Source: an uncultured Bacteroidota bacterium
GTDB taxonomy: Bacteria; Bacteroidota; Bacteroidia; JABEUT01
DNA: 64,000 bases
Direction: 5' to 3'
Assembly (NCBI GenBank): GCA_903901055.1
Contig: CAIUPO010000016.1
Location: 1 to 64,000, forward strand
The notes under the pieces are model-generated. The model worked only from the letters and a program-made list of their open reading frames with translations, was not told where the DNA came from and ran no database searches. The translations under genes were made by a program, and so were the position numbers. Position 1 is the first letter of the stretch; each line of letters opens with the position of its first letter. This document shows, in pieces, positions 49,759-58,533 of the stretch.

Positions 49759-51390
49759 ATGACCAACGCATTTTTTAAGGTTCCAATAGCAAAGAACGAA
49801 CCCATATTAGGCTATAAACCCGGAAGCCCGGAAAAGCTTGAACTCAAAAAAACCATCCAAAAGATGATGGGTGAAAAGAAAGATATCCCCATGCATATTG
49901 GGGGCAAAAAAGTCCGCACTAAAAAGTTAGTATCATTATCTCCTCCGCATAACCATAAACACATTATCGGACAATACCACAAAGGTGATGCAAGCCATGT
50001 GAAAATGGCAATTGATGCCGCTATGAAAGCCAAACACGATTGGGCTAATCTTCCCTGGGAACAACGTGCGTCTGTATTTCTGCGTGCCGCTGATTTAATG
50101 GCAGGGCCATACCGTGCGGCTATGAATGCAGCGACTATGATTGGTCAAAGTAAAAATGTATTTCAGGCAGAGATTGATTGTGTATGTGAACTGGCGGACT
50201 TCTACCGTTACAACGTACAATTCATGACCGAAATCTATCACCAACAACCGGAATCTGCCCCCTTGATTTGGAACAGAACAGAACACCGTCCGCTAGAAGG
50301 ATTTGTGTTTGCACTTACCCCGTTCAACTTTACATCCATCGCAGGAAATTTGCCCTCTGCACCTGCATTGATGGGGAATACCGTAGTATGGAAGCCATCA
50401 CATGCACAGATTTATTCTGCAAGCCTAATAATGGAAATTTATGAAAAAGCAGGATTACCTCCCGGTGTAATTAACTTAGTTTTTATTTCGGGACCTGAAG
50501 CAGGAGAAGTTATTTTCAATCACAGGGACTTTGGAGGAATTCACTATACGGGCTCTACTGAAGTGTTCAATGGAATTTGGAAAACCATTGGCGACAATGT
50601 TGCAAAATATAAATCTTATCCAAGATTGGTTGGAGAAACAGGTGGAAAAGATTTTGTGGTAGCTCACCCATCATCAGATCCGAAGACTGTCGCCACAGCA
50701 CTCTCAAGAGGTGCGTTTGAATACCAGGGGCAGAAGTGCTCTGCTGCTTCACGTGCTTATATTCCACAATCGATGTGGAAAGAAGTGAAACAACTTTTAC
50801 AAGACGACATCGAATCCTTCAAAATGGGCGATGTGGATGATTTCACCAATTTCATCAATGCGGTTATCGACGAAAAATCATTTGATAAAATTGCCGCCTA
50901 TATTAATGGTGCCAAGAAGGACAAAAACGCTCAAGTTATAATTGGTGGTAAATGCGATAAATCAAAAGGGTATTTTATTCAGCCCACTGTTATTCAGGCT
51001 CTCAAGCCAGAATACAAAACCATGTGCGAAGAAATATTTGGGCCGGTATTGAGTATTTATGTTTACGATGACAATAAGTTTGAAGAGATATTGGATATAG
51101 TTGACAAAACTTCCTCTTATGCATTAACCGGAGCAGTTTTTGCAAACGACAGGCAAGCCGTGCAATTAGCTACTACTAAACTTACTCATGCTGCGGGTAA
51201 CTTCTACATTAATGATAAACCAACCGGTGCAGTAGTAGGCCAACAACCATTCGGCGGAGCCCGAAAATCGGGTACAAATGATAAAGCTGGTTCTATGTTT
51301 AACCTTATTCGTTGGACCTCGCAAAGAACAATCAAGGAAAACTTTGTTCCTCCGACGGACTATAGGTATCCTTTTATGGAAGAAAAGTAA
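49759..51390 (+). CDS. pruA: L-glutamate gamma-semialdehyde dehydrogenase (P5C dehydrogenase)
   Basis: 543 residues, the length of the stand-alone PruA/ALDH4 group. It oxidises glutamate semialdehyde from proline to glutamate with NAD. Seen: FALTPFNFTSIAGNLPSAPALMGNTVVWKPS (cofactor site), HYTGSTEVF, LVGETGGKDFVVAHPSSD (general base Glu), GAFEYQGQKCSAASRAYIP (catalytic Cys) and EIFGPVLSIYVY. No PutA-type proline dehydrogenase domain is fused. A four-helix-bundle gene with inverted repeats begins right after its stop. Confidence 0.95.
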   Translation: MTNAFFKVPIAKNEPILGYKPGSPEKLELKKTIQKMMGEKKDIPMHIGGKKVRTKKLVSLSPPHNHKHIIGQYHKGDASHVKMAIDAAMKAKHDWANLPWEQRASVFLRAADLMAGPYRAAMNAATMIGQSKNVFQAEIDCVCELADFYRYNVQFMTEIYHQQPESAPLIWNRTEHRPLEGFVFALTPFNFTSIAGNLPSAPALMGNTVVWKPSHAQIYSASLIMEIYEKAGLPPGVINLVFISGPEAGEVIFNHRDFGGIHYTGSTEVFNGIWKTIGDNVAKYKSYPRLVGETGGKDFVVAHPSSDPKTVATALSRGAFEYQGQKCSAASRAYIPQSMWKEVKQLLQDDIESFKMGDVDDFTNFINAVIDEKSFDKIAAYINGAKKDKNAQVIIGGKCDKSKGYFIQPTVIQALKPEYKTMCEEIFGPVLSIYVYDDNKFEEILDIVDKTSSYALTGAVFANDRQAVQLATTKLTHAAGNFYINDKPTGAVVGQQPFGGARKSGTNDKAGSMFNLIRWTSQRTIKENFVPPTDYRYPFMEEK

Positions 51391-51393
51391 CAT

Positions 51394-51426
51394 TAAGCTA
51401 AGAGGCAAGAACTAAGAGCTAAGAGT
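51394..51426. repeat. Left inverted-repeat arm of the four-helix-bundle element
   Basis: 33 bases, beginning TAAGCTAAGAGGCAAG, built of heptamers AGCTAAG AGGCAAG AACTAAG AGCTAAG AGT. It is the inverse of the arm at 51788-51820 with one mismatch. Its last base abuts the ATG of the enclosed gene, and it starts 4 bases after the pruA stop. Confidence 0.92.
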
Positions 51427-51747
51427 ATGGAATACCCTTTAAGAGAAAAGAGCTATAAATTTGCTTTGAGGGTTATTAAACTTTATAAGTTTCAAGTTAC
51501 AGAGAATAAAGAATTTGTCCTAAGTAAGCAGGTGTTAAGAAGCGGAACTGCCATTGGGGCATTAATCAGTGAAGCCAAGTTTGGACAAAGTACGGCAGAC
51601 TTCATTTCAAAAATGAACATCGCTCTAAAAGAGGCTAATGAAACAGATTATTGGCTTTCACTTTTAAAAGACTCCGATTATATTGATGAAAAGCAATACA
51701 AAAGTCTTCATAAAGACATTAACGAATTAATTTCTATGCTGGTCTAA
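51427..51747 (+). CDS. Four-helix-bundle protein (23S rRNA-IVS / S23, Avd-like family)
   Basis: 106 residues, complete. Family signatures: VLRSGTAIGALISEAKFGQSTADFISKMNIALKEANETDYWLSLL, with the conserved Arg-Ser-Gly-Thr, the Glu-Ala turn and the ET.YWL helix. Proteins of this family form pentameric bundles; relatives are the IVS-encoded proteins of Leptospira and Coxiella 23S rRNA and the Avd accessory protein of diversity-generating retroelements. Here it stands alone between inverted repeats, just after pruA, with no reverse transcriptase or rRNA. It may bind the nucleic acid of its own flanking repeats; this is speculation. Confidence 0.9.
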   Translation: MEYPLREKSYKFALRVIKLYKFQVTENKEFVLSKQVLRSGTAIGALISEAKFGQSTADFISKMNIALKEANETDYWLSLLKDSDYIDEKQYKSLHKDINELISMLV

Positions 51748-51787
51748 ACGGTAAAAACATTAAAAAGCAAGAAATAGTTTGCCTTTC

Positions 51788-51820
51788 ACTCTTAGCTCTT
51801 AGTTCTTACCTCTTAGCTTA
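51788..51820. repeat. Right inverted-repeat arm of the four-helix-bundle element
   Basis: Begins ACTCTTAGCTCTTAG; its reverse complement matches the left arm at 32 of 33 positions. The TAA stop codon of the minus-strand SIS gene (51818-51820) lies inside this arm. Confidence 0.92.
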
Positions 51821-52342
51821 GAGATGCATGTCGTCGAGTATAATATGCAGCACCATTGAGTGAAAATTCTCAACAATTCCAAAACTCTTTATTGGAATAA
51901 TAATATTGGCATCACCTAATTTGCCAAGGGAGTTTTCTTTATTGAAACCGCTTAGGGTGATAATCTTACCACCTATTTCTTTGGCTTTGCGGGTAGCATT
52001 CAAAATGTTTTTTGACTCGCCGGAACTACTGATAGCAACCAGCAAATCACCTGGCAAAAACTGGGCAATAATCCATTCTTCCATAGCTTTTTCCCAACCG
52101 TAATCATTGGCATAGCAGGTTATCATTGCCGCATCGGTAAACGACATAGTATGCTTGCGGCCCATCTTCATGTAATCTTCCATCATGTGCGAACAGATGG
52201 AGTTAGAGCCACCATTGCCAATAAAGAAAATACGTTGGTGAGCCTTTAAAAGTTCAGCCGCTTTAGCGGAAGCACTTTTTACTTCCTCCGATGCAAAATA
52301 AGTTGCAAAATCATTTTGATATTGAGACCAGTGTTTAGACAT
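51818..52342 (-). CDS. SIS-domain sugar isomerase (GmhA-like phosphoheptose isomerase)
   Basis: 174 residues, one SIS domain. RIFFIGNGGSNSICSHMMEDYMK and LVAISSSGESKNILNATRKAKEIGGKIITLSGF are the sugar-phosphate binding blocks, and HSMVLHIILDD near the end carries the His of GmhA-type enzymes. GmhA converts sedoheptulose 7-phosphate to the heptose precursor of LPS core, though related isomerases use other sugars. The C-terminus is short and its stop codon is supplied by the right arm of the four-helix-bundle element, so the tail may have been altered by insertion. Confidence 0.82.
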   Translation of the reverse strand: MSKHWSQYQNDFATYFASEEVKSASAKAAELLKAHQRIFFIGNGGSNSICSHMMEDYMKMGRKHTMSFTDAAMITCYANDYGWEKAMEEWIIAQFLPGDLLVAISSSGESKNILNATRKAKEIGGKIITLSGFNKENSLGKLGDANIIIPIKSFGIVENFHSMVLHIILDDMHL

Positions 52343-52362
52343 ATTCTGTTTTAAATTGGGTG

Positions 52363-52370
52363 CAAAGATA
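52363..52370 (-). promoter_or_regulatory. -7 promoter element TATCTTTG of the SIS gene
   Basis: CAAAGATA on the plus strand, 21 bases before the start codon. Confidence 0.55.
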
Positions 52371-52392
52371 GGGAATTTAGGGGAAAGGGATT

Positions 52393-52412
52393 GCCACAGA
52401 TTACACAGATTT
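52393..52412. repeat. ACAGATTAC word repeat
   Basis: GCCACAGATTACACAGATTT shows a 9-base periodic word (ACAGATTAC ACAGATTT). It sits between the divergent SIS and hypothetical genes; I recall this string as common in intergenic DNA of many bacteria. Confidence 0.4.
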
Positions 52413-52421
52413 CAAAAGTTT

Positions 52422-52429
52422 TATATTTG
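52422..52429 (+). promoter_or_regulatory. -7 promoter element TATATTTG
   Basis: TAnnTTTG match 20 bases before ATG 52450. Confidence 0.5.
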
Positions 52430-52449
52430 TATAAAGATCTATTTACAAA

Positions 52450-52995
52450 ATGTCAATTCCAAAAAGGTTCACTTTTATTTTAGTTATTTCCTTTATCACG
52501 CTTACTTGTTATTCTCAAACTAAGAGTAACGATAGCATTGCAAGAGACAGTCTTTTCAGGATTTATATTACTTACATCACCCGTCTGGCTCAAAATAAAG
52601 ACACGTCTATTGCTACCAACTATAAAACTAAGCAATTTGATGTGGCATTATTTCCGCAATGGTATTTTTGTTTGTCTGTTGAAGGCGAAAAATCCTCTTT
52701 CAACGTAACGAAACAAGAAGCGGATAGTTCTGAGTATGCACTGAAGTCCTATTTAAAAGAACAACCCTACCCAATTTATAAAAAGTTGAGGAAGTATAAG
52801 CGGCAATATTTTGGCTATGTAGATTCAAATGGACATAAAATTTTATTTATTAATTGCTTTTGGAATAAGGAATTTAATTCTGAATGGCTGCAACAGGAAA
52901 TTATAGTGTGTGATGGCGGTTGGTATTATTGGCAAATAAAGTTCGACCTGACTACAAGTAAGTTTTTTGATTTTTATGTGAACGGTAACGCCTGA
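52450..52995 (+). CDS. Exported hypothetical protein
   Basis: 181 residues. Signal peptide PKRFTFILVISFITLTCYSQ ends in a Bacteroidota-like SQ cleavage site. The mature part is Lys/Tyr-rich with a strand-rich C-terminal half (QRQYFGYVDSNGHKILFINCFWNKEF ... EIIVCDGGWYYWQIKFDL). No family recognised. It is 35 bases upstream of mutS on the same strand but there is no sign of a functional link. Confidence 0.68.
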   Translation: MSIPKRFTFILVISFITLTCYSQTKSNDSIARDSLFRIYITYITRLAQNKDTSIATNYKTKQFDVALFPQWYFCLSVEGEKSSFNVTKQEADSSEYALKSYLKEQPYPIYKKLRKYKRQYFGYVDSNGHKILFINCFWNKEFNSEWLQQEIIVCDGGWYYWQIKFDLTTSKFFDFYVNGNA

Positions 52996-53030
52996 CTAAC
53001 TAATCCCAAAATTCGTATTTTCGCCTCTCA

Positions 53031-55646
53031 ATGATTAAAGAACCCACACAGGTCTGGGATACTCCCCTTATGAAGCAGTACCAGGGCATTAAAGCCAAGT
53101 ACCCTGATGCTATTTTGCTGTTCCGTATAGGCGATTTTTATGAGACTTTCGGCGAGGATGCCAAACAGGTTGCCAATATTCTGGGTATCGTGCTCACCAA
53201 AAAATCTATTGGCAATAATGCCACCACCGAACTGGCGGGCTTTCCTTATCACTCTATGGATAGCTACCTGCCCAAATTGGTTCGTGCCGGGCATAGGGTT
53301 GCTATATGCGACCAATTGGAGGACCCGAAAGTTGCAAAGAAATTAGTGAAGCGCGGAATAACTGAACTGGTAACACCCGGCGTTTCCTATAATGATAAGA
53401 TACTCCAGCATAACGCGAATAACTTTTTGGCGGGTGTATTTTGGCAAGGCAAAATGGCGGGAGTAGCTTTTCTGGATGTATCAACCGGCGAGTTTTTAGT
53501 CGCACAAGGAGATAGGGATTATATTGAAAAACTACTGCAAAGTTTCCAGCCGACAGAGGTTTTATATCCCAAGGACCGCAAAAAAGAATATGAAGAAATA
53601 TGGGGTGATAAGTATTACAGTTATGCCCTCGATGGATGGATTTTCACCGAAGATTATGCAACTGAATTATTGCTAAAACGCTTTGATACCCTATCCCTGA
53701 AAGGCTTTGGAATAGAAGGAATGAAGGAAGCCGTAATTGCAGCTGGGGCAGTATTAAAATATTTAGCAGACACACAACATGACAAGGTTGCACACATTAA
53801 TAAAATAAGCCGTATTGAGCGAGACCACTTTGTTTGGCTTGATGAATTTACAATACGAAACTTAGAACTCGTGCAGACCATCCACGAAAAAGGCAAATCA
53901 CTTTTGGAGGTAATGGACAAGACCTGCTCTCCAATGGGAGCAAGACTTTTGAGAAGATGGATAACTTTTCCGTTGAAAGATAAAGTACTGGTAGATGAAC
54001 GCTTGGGCATGGTAGATTTTTTCCTGAATCATGAGGAATTTATGGAGAAAGTCACTCAACAATTAAAGTCTATCGGTGATTTGGAACGCATCATTTCAAG
54101 GGTGGCTGTGGGTAAAATAGCACCTCGGGAAGTGGTGCAATTAAAAAATGCTTTGCATGCTATTGAGATTTTACAAAAAGAATCTGCGGCAACAAACGAA
54201 GCACATTTCAAAAAAATATCGGAACAGTTTAATCCTTGCAAAACCATATCGGAACGCATAGCTAATGAAATTGTAGCCGAGCCTCCGGCCCTTGTCAATA
54301 AAGGAAATGTAATAAGCAGCGGAGTAAATGCAGATCTGGATGAGTTGCGGAAAATTGCTTTTTCGGGTAAAGATTATTTGGTGCAAATACAACAAAGGGA
54401 GATTGAACGCACTGGAATTCCATCTTTGAAAGTGGGATTCAATAATGTGTTTGGATATTTTTTAGAAGTCACCAATACCCACAAAGACAAAGTCCCGCAG
54501 GAATGGATACGAAAGCAAACCCTTTCCAATTGCGAAAGATACGTTACCGAAGAGCTGAAACAATACGAAGAAAAAATATTAGGAGCAGAGGAAAAGATAT
54601 TGGTATTGGAAGAAACTCTGTTTAATAATTTGGTACTATCGTTAGCAGATTATGTAGCACCCATTCAGTTAAACGCCTCTCTCTGCGCCCGCTTGGATTG
54701 CCTTTTATCTTTCGCAAAAATTGCAAGGGAGCATAATTATGTCCGCCCGCATATTAACGAAGGTAAAAAAATTGATATAAAAAACGGAAGGCATCCTGTA
54801 ATTGAACAGCAGTTGCCTGTCGGGGAAGCCTATGTTGCAAATGATATTTTTCTCGATGACGAAACCCAACAAATTATAGTTGTTACCGGGCCCAACATGT
54901 CAGGTAAATCAGCACTCTTGAGACAGGTGGCTCTTATAGTTATTATGGCTCAAATGGGAAGTTTCGTTCCTGCCCAAAATGCGGAGATTGGAATAGTAGA
55001 CAAAGTATTTACTCGTGTCGGTGCTTCAGATAATATCTCATCAGGTGAGTCAACATTTATGGTGGAGATGAACGAAACAGCCAGCATCCTCAACAATATT
55101 TCCGAGCGGAGTTTGATATTGCTTGACGAGATTGGCCGCGGCACGAGCACCTACGATGGCATCTCCATTGCTTGGGCTATAGCAGAGTATATTCATGAGC
55201 ATCCTGATGCTAAAGCCAAAACATTATTCGCAACCCACTACCACGAGTTGAATGAAATGGAAAGCCAGTATAAGCGGATAAAGAATTTTAATGTATCAGT
55301 AAAAGAGGTAAAAAATAAAGTAATTTTTCTGCGGAAACTTAATCCCGGTGGTAGTGAACACAGTTTTGGTATCCATGTTGCACGTATGGCAGGTATGCCT
55401 GTCAAGGTAGTGCAACGAGCCAATGAAGTATTGGGCCAGTTGGAAAATTCTCACAGCCCTGCATTGAATGCCAAAGCAATTAAGCCTGCCGAAAAGGACG
55501 ATAATTTGCAATTAAGTTTCTTCCAATTGAATGACCCTGTTTTGGAACAAATAAAAGAGGACATTCAGAATATCGATATTGATAACCTCAGCCCAATTGA
55601 GGCGTTGGTGAAATTAAATCAGATTAAAAAACATTTGAACGGATAA
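53031..55646 (+). CDS. mutS: DNA mismatch repair protein MutS
   Basis: 871 residues, full length. The mismatch-reading motif appears near the N-terminus as [16 protein letters not shown] (the Phe-x-Glu motif is FYETF), followed by connector, lever and clamp regions. The ATPase has Walker [29 protein letters not shown], Walker [23 protein letters not shown] and ATHYHEL. It recognises base mismatches and recruits MutL. It stands alone; no mutL in the window. Confidence 0.97.
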   Translation: MIKEPTQVWDTPLMKQYQGIKAKYPDAILLFRIGDFYETFGEDAKQVANILGIVLTKKSIGNNATTELAGFPYHSMDSYLPKLVRAGHRVAICDQLEDPKVAKKLVKRGITELVTPGVSYNDKILQHNANNFLAGVFWQGKMAGVAFLDVSTGEFLVAQGDRDYIEKLLQSFQPTEVLYPKDRKKEYEEIWGDKYYSYALDGWIFTEDYATELLLKRFDTLSLKGFGIEGMKEAVIAAGAVLKYLADTQHDKVAHINKISRIERDHFVWLDEFTIRNLELVQTIHEKGKSLLEVMDKTCSPMGARLLRRWITFPLKDKVLVDERLGMVDFFLNHEEFMEKVTQQLKSIGDLERIISRVAVGKIAPREVVQLKNALHAIEILQKESAATNEAHFKKISEQFNPCKTISERIANEIVAEPPALVNKGNVISSGVNADLDELRKIAFSGKDYLVQIQQREIERTGIPSLKVGFNNVFGYFLEVTNTHKDKVPQEWIRKQTLSNCERYVTEELKQYEEKILGAEEKILVLEETLFNNLVLSLADYVAPIQLNASLCARLDCLLSFAKIAREHNYVRPHINEGKKIDIKNGRHPVIEQQLPVGEAYVANDIFLDDETQQIIVVTGPNMSGKSALLRQVALIVIMAQMGSFVPAQNAEIGIVDKVFTRVGASDNISSGESTFMVEMNETASILNNISERSLILLDEIGRGTSTYDGISIAWAIAEYIHEHPDAKAKTLFATHYHELNEMESQYKRIKNFNVSVKEVKNKVIFLRKLNPGGSEHSFGIHVARMAGMPVKVVQRANEVLGQLENSHSPALNAKAIKPAEKDDNLQLSFFQLNDPVLEQIKEDIQNIDIDNLSPIEALVKLNQIKKHLNG

Positions 55647-55658
55647 AATCGTTCTCCC

Positions 55659-55680
55659 AAAGGCGCAAGGCCGCAAAGAA
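55659..55680. repeat. GCGCAAGG/CCGCAAAG word repeat after mutS
   Basis: AAAGGCGCAAGGCCGCAAAG shows an 8-base periodic word between the convergent mutS and TPR genes. I recall CGCAAAG tandem strings as common intergenic repeats; only a short remnant is here. Confidence 0.4.
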
Positions 55681-55684
55681 ATTT

Positions 55685-56755
55685 CTATTTCAATGCTTTC
55701 CGGGCGGCCGCTTTCTGGCAATCATCAGCTAAAGGCTGTGCATCCTCATAACCTAAGTCGGCTGCCTTTTGAAAATAATCGCAGGCATCTTCGCCCATGT
55801 TCTTTTTGCGCATTCCCATCTTGTACCAGGAGATACCCTCACTCGGTTTCAATTTTATTAAATTCTGATAGTCATATAGCGCAGCCTCCGGCATATCAAG
55901 ACTTTCGCAATCCGCTGCATGGTGTTTATATGCATCGGCATATTTGGGGTTCAGGGAAAGAACCTTATTCAAATCAGCAAGAGCTTCTTTAAATTTCTTT
56001 GCAGATTCAAGAGTCAAGGCCCTTCGGTAATAACCGGTAAATTTAGTTGAATCCATTTTAATTGCGCTGCTGTAGTCAGCCAACGCAGAATCAATTTTTC
56101 CAAGGCCTTCATAAGCAATACCCCTGTAGGCATAATAATTTCCGGAATCCTTACAGAAGAAAATGGCGAGGTTCAGGTTTTTCAAGCCTTCGGCATATTG
56201 CCGTAAATCAACTTCTGTTTTCCCTTTTGTATATGCTTCTATTCCGCACATCCAGCAAAAATTTTCTTTGTATGCTTTTTTGGCTGCTTTCATTGTATCG
56301 CTCAATAAACGTGCCCTGCATATATATGGGCATGCTTCGTTTTTACCTTTACCGATTACCGACAATCCTTTCTGAAGGAGGGCTTCAGGATATTTTGAAT
56401 CTATTTGAATGGCCATGTCAAAATCTTTACCGGCTAGTACAAACTCACTAATATTCAGATAAGCCATACCTCTTTTATAATAACCCACTGCCCAATCGTG
56501 CCTTACAGAAAAACCGGGAAATAGACTAACTTGTTCTGCACCACTGCTTGTATCATACGATTTAACTTTTTCAAGGTAGGCCGCAAGTTTAGGTTCAAAT
56601 GATTTTATGTACTTACTATAATGCTCAGTGGCAAGCTTATAACTTCCCAACTCGCAGGATTTTTCGCCTGCCAGAAAGTTCGCATCATCCTGGGCCATGA
56701 GTAGACCCAATGAATTCAAAAGTAAAAGAGAAAGGAGAAGTATAATTTTTTTCAT
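55685..56755 (-). CDS. Exported TPR-repeat protein
   Basis: 356 residues with signal peptide KKIILLLSLLLLNSLGLLMAQ. At least five TPR units are visible, for example AVGYYKRGMAYLNISEFVLAGKDFDMAIQIDSKYPEA, NYYAYRGIAYEGLGKIDSALADYSSAIKMD and TGYYRRALTLESAKKFKEALADLNKVLSLNPKYADAYKH. Four Cys in the middle (ACPYICRA, CWMCGIEA) may pair. A periplasmic scaffold for protein interactions; partner unknown. Confidence 0.83.
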   Translation of the reverse strand: MKKIILLLSLLLLNSLGLLMAQDDANFLAGEKSCELGSYKLATEHYSKYIKSFEPKLAAYLEKVKSYDTSSGAEQVSLFPGFSVRHDWAVGYYKRGMAYLNISEFVLAGKDFDMAIQIDSKYPEALLQKGLSVIGKGKNEACPYICRARLLSDTMKAAKKAYKENFCWMCGIEAYTKGKTEVDLRQYAEGLKNLNLAIFFCKDSGNYYAYRGIAYEGLGKIDSALADYSSAIKMDSTKFTGYYRRALTLESAKKFKEALADLNKVLSLNPKYADAYKHHAADCESLDMPEAALYDYQNLIKLKPSEGISWYKMGMRKKNMGEDACDYFQKAADLGYEDAQPLADDCQKAAARKALK

Positions 56756-56776
56756 GTGCCAAAATTATTGGGGCGG

Positions 56777-56784
56777 CAAATCTA
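56777..56784 (-). promoter_or_regulatory. -7 promoter element TAGATTTG of the TPR gene
   Basis: CAAATCTA on the plus strand, 22 bases before the start codon; heptamer locus F starts 6 bases further upstream. Confidence 0.45.
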
Positions 56785-56791
56785 TTAAAAA
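56783..56791. repeat. 9-bp direct repeat, left copy (putative target-site duplication)
   Basis: TATTAAAAA immediately precedes the hairpin element and is repeated exactly at 56884-56892 immediately after it. Confidence 0.55.
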
Positions 56792-56884
56792 GTCGTCAGT
56801 GGTCAGTTGTCGGATGTCAGGGAACTGAAAAGTTAATATAAAATTAAACCCTTCCTGATGCCTGATTTCTGACCACAGACGACT
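56791..56884. repeat. Heptamer-array hairpin, locus F
   Basis: Left arm: AGTCGTC AGTGGTC AGTTGTC GGATGTC AGGGA. Right arm read in reverse: AGTCGTC TGTGGTC AGAAATC AGGCATC AGGAA. The outer 15 bases pair with one mismatch. Strictly the hairpin spans 56792-56883, bordered by identical TATTAAAAA direct repeats. Its word (AGTNGTC) is unlike that of the other loci, though phase and period are the same. Confidence 0.85.
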
Positions 56885-56892
56885 ATTAAAAA
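56884..56892. repeat. 9-bp direct repeat, right copy (putative target-site duplication)
   Basis: TATTAAAAA directly after the locus F hairpin, identical to the left copy. Confidence 0.55.
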
Positions 56893-56930
56893 ATAATTGC
56901 ATATTTGCAGACAACTAAACAAGCAACTTT

Positions 56931-58301
56931 ATGAAAGAAATAGATGCATATATCAGTAAAAACAAAGACAGGTTTATAAATGAACTGTTAGATTTTCTAA
57001 GGATACCCTCTGTAAGCGCCGATTCCAAGTTTAAAAAGGATATGGAGCGTGCGGCCGAATTCGTAAAAAAATCATTACTGGCGGCGGGAGCCGATAAGGT
57101 TGAAATAACCCCTACCAAATTGCATCCTATTGTTTATGGTGAAAAAATAGTTGATAAAAAATTACCAACCATACTTGCATACGGCCATTATGATGTGCAA
57201 CCACCTGATCCGCTTAATCTTTGGCATTCACCTCCATTTGAACCCGTAATTAAAGACGGAAAGATATATGCCCGTGGTTCATGCGATGACAAGGGGCAGG
57301 TTTATATGCACGTGAAAGCGCTGGAAATGCTTTTGAAAATCGGCAAGCTTCCATGTAATATTAAATTCCTTATAGAAGGGGAAGAAGAAGTAGGTTCAGT
57401 TTCTCTGGGTGACTACGTAAAAAAGAACAAAAAGAAACTGGCGGCCGATGTAATCCTTATTTCAGATACTGACATTATTGATAATAAAGTTCCTTCAATT
57501 AATGTTGGATTGAGAGGGATTGCCGGGGTTGAAATTGAAGTTACCGGACCAAACAGGGATTTGCATTCGGGAGTATATGGTGGGGCTGTTGCGAACCCAA
57601 TTACCATTTTGTGTGAAATGATTGCATCTTTAAAAGATAAAGACGGGCACATTACCATACCGGGGTTCTATAAAGATGTGAAAGTGCTTTCTGCTAAAGA
57701 CAGAAAGGACTTAAACAGTGCACCTTTTAACCTGAATAATTACAAAAAAGATTTAGGAATAAAAGACGTTACGGGAGAGAAAGGATATACAACATTAGAA
57801 CGTACCTCTATCCGCCCGACGGTGGAATTGAATGGCATTTGGGGTGGTTACCAGGGAGAAGGTTCTAAAACAGTAATTGCTTCCAAAGCATTTGCAAAAA
57901 TAACGATGCGTTTGGTTCCCAACCAAAGCCCTGACAAGATACTTGAACTATTTAAGAAGCATTTTGAAAAAATTGCACCGAAATCAGTTAGTGTAAAGGT
58001 AACGTTAGGACATGGTGGCGATCCGGTTTTGCTTGAAACTACATCACCCGGATATATTGCTGCTAGCAAAGCCATGCAGGAATCGTTTGGTAAAAAACCT
58101 ATTCCAACACGTAGCGGAGGCAGTATCCCTATTGTTGCCCTATTTAAAAAGGAATTGGGAAATGATTCCGTTTTGCTTGGGTTCGGGTTGAATTCTGATA
58201 ATATCCACTCACCCAATGAGCATTATGGAATTTTTAACTACCTGAAAGGTATTGAAACAATCGCTTTATTCCACCATCAATTTGCAGCATTATCAAAATA
58301 A
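56931..58301 (+). CDS. M20 family metallo-dipeptidase
   Basis: 456 residues. Metal ligands and catalytic residues: LAYGHYDVQPPDPLNLWHSPPFEP (His, Asp), YARGSCDDKGQ (bridging Asp), FLIEGEEEVGS (catalytic Glu pair), ISDTDI (Asp) and SPNEHYGI (C-terminal His). The lid domain spans about 185-340. The length and PPDPLNLW motif fit the carnosinase-like/M20 dipeptidase group. Cytoplasmic; cleaves small peptides with two zinc ions. A near -7 word CATATTTG lies 24 bases upstream. Confidence 0.9.
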   Translation: MKEIDAYISKNKDRFINELLDFLRIPSVSADSKFKKDMERAAEFVKKSLLAAGADKVEITPTKLHPIVYGEKIVDKKLPTILAYGHYDVQPPDPLNLWHSPPFEPVIKDGKIYARGSCDDKGQVYMHVKALEMLLKIGKLPCNIKFLIEGEEEVGSVSLGDYVKKNKKKLAADVILISDTDIIDNKVPSINVGLRGIAGVEIEVTGPNRDLHSGVYGGAVANPITILCEMIASLKDKDGHITIPGFYKDVKVLSAKDRKDLNSAPFNLNNYKKDLGIKDVTGEKGYTTLERTSIRPTVELNGIWGGYQGEGSKTVIASKAFAKITMRLVPNQSPDKILELFKKHFEKIAPKSVSVKVTLGHGGDPVLLETTSPGYIAASKAMQESFGKKPIPTRSGGSIPIVALFKKELGNDSVLLGFGLNSDNIHSPNEHYGIFNYLKGIETIALFHHQFAALSK

Positions 58302-58348
58302 TTTGAAAATTATTTGTCTGGTAATCCGTTAACTACGGTCAATTGAAT

Positions 58349-58376
58349 TGGTTTATGAGTCAAAATTCATAAACCA
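58349..58376. other. 10-bp stem-loop in the gap before the adhesin gene
   Basis: TGGTTTATGA - gtcaaaat - TCATAAACCA is a perfect hairpin 48 bases after the dipeptidase stop. There is no T-tract, so it may be an RNA 3' end structure or a regulator site. The remaining 157 bases before the adhesin gene show only its promoter. Confidence 0.4.
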
Positions 58377-58508
58377 CCCAACCTTAGTGGAAAACCATGC
58401 GTAATAGTATAAAGTCGATAGGTGTGCTTACAGGCACAATAAAAGGCCAAAGAATGTGTTTAAATGAAAAACCGTAAAATAGCTGTTACTTTATAACCCA
58501 AAAAGAAT

Positions 58509-58516
58509 ATATTTGT
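58509..58516 (+). promoter_or_regulatory. -7 promoter element TATATTTG of the type B cargo gene
   Basis: TAnnTTTG match 17 bases before ATG 58534. Confidence 0.6.
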
Positions 58517-58533
58517 ACCTTTAATTTAAAACC

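Larger units (their letters stand above)
51394..51820 (+). mobile_element. Putative 427-bp element: four-helix-bundle gene between 33-bp inverted repeats
   Basis: The enclosed gene fills almost all the space between near-identical inverted arms. The arms have the same 7-base, AG-phased word structure as the promoter-linked hairpins elsewhere in the window, so this looks like the gene-bearing form of that family. Inverted terminal arms around a four-helix-bundle ORF also recall 23S rRNA intervening sequences, but no rRNA is here. No transposase is encoded and I found no flanking target duplication. Confidence 0.6.

Noticed and set aside
51394-51820. Diversity-generating retroelement with Avd-like accessory gene
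   Set aside because: No reverse transcriptase, template repeat or variable repeat is present; only the four-helix-bundle protein resembles Avd.
51394-51820. 23S rRNA intervening sequence
   Set aside because: The family and inverted arms fit, but there is no rRNA sequence on either side; the element lies between pruA and a SIS gene.
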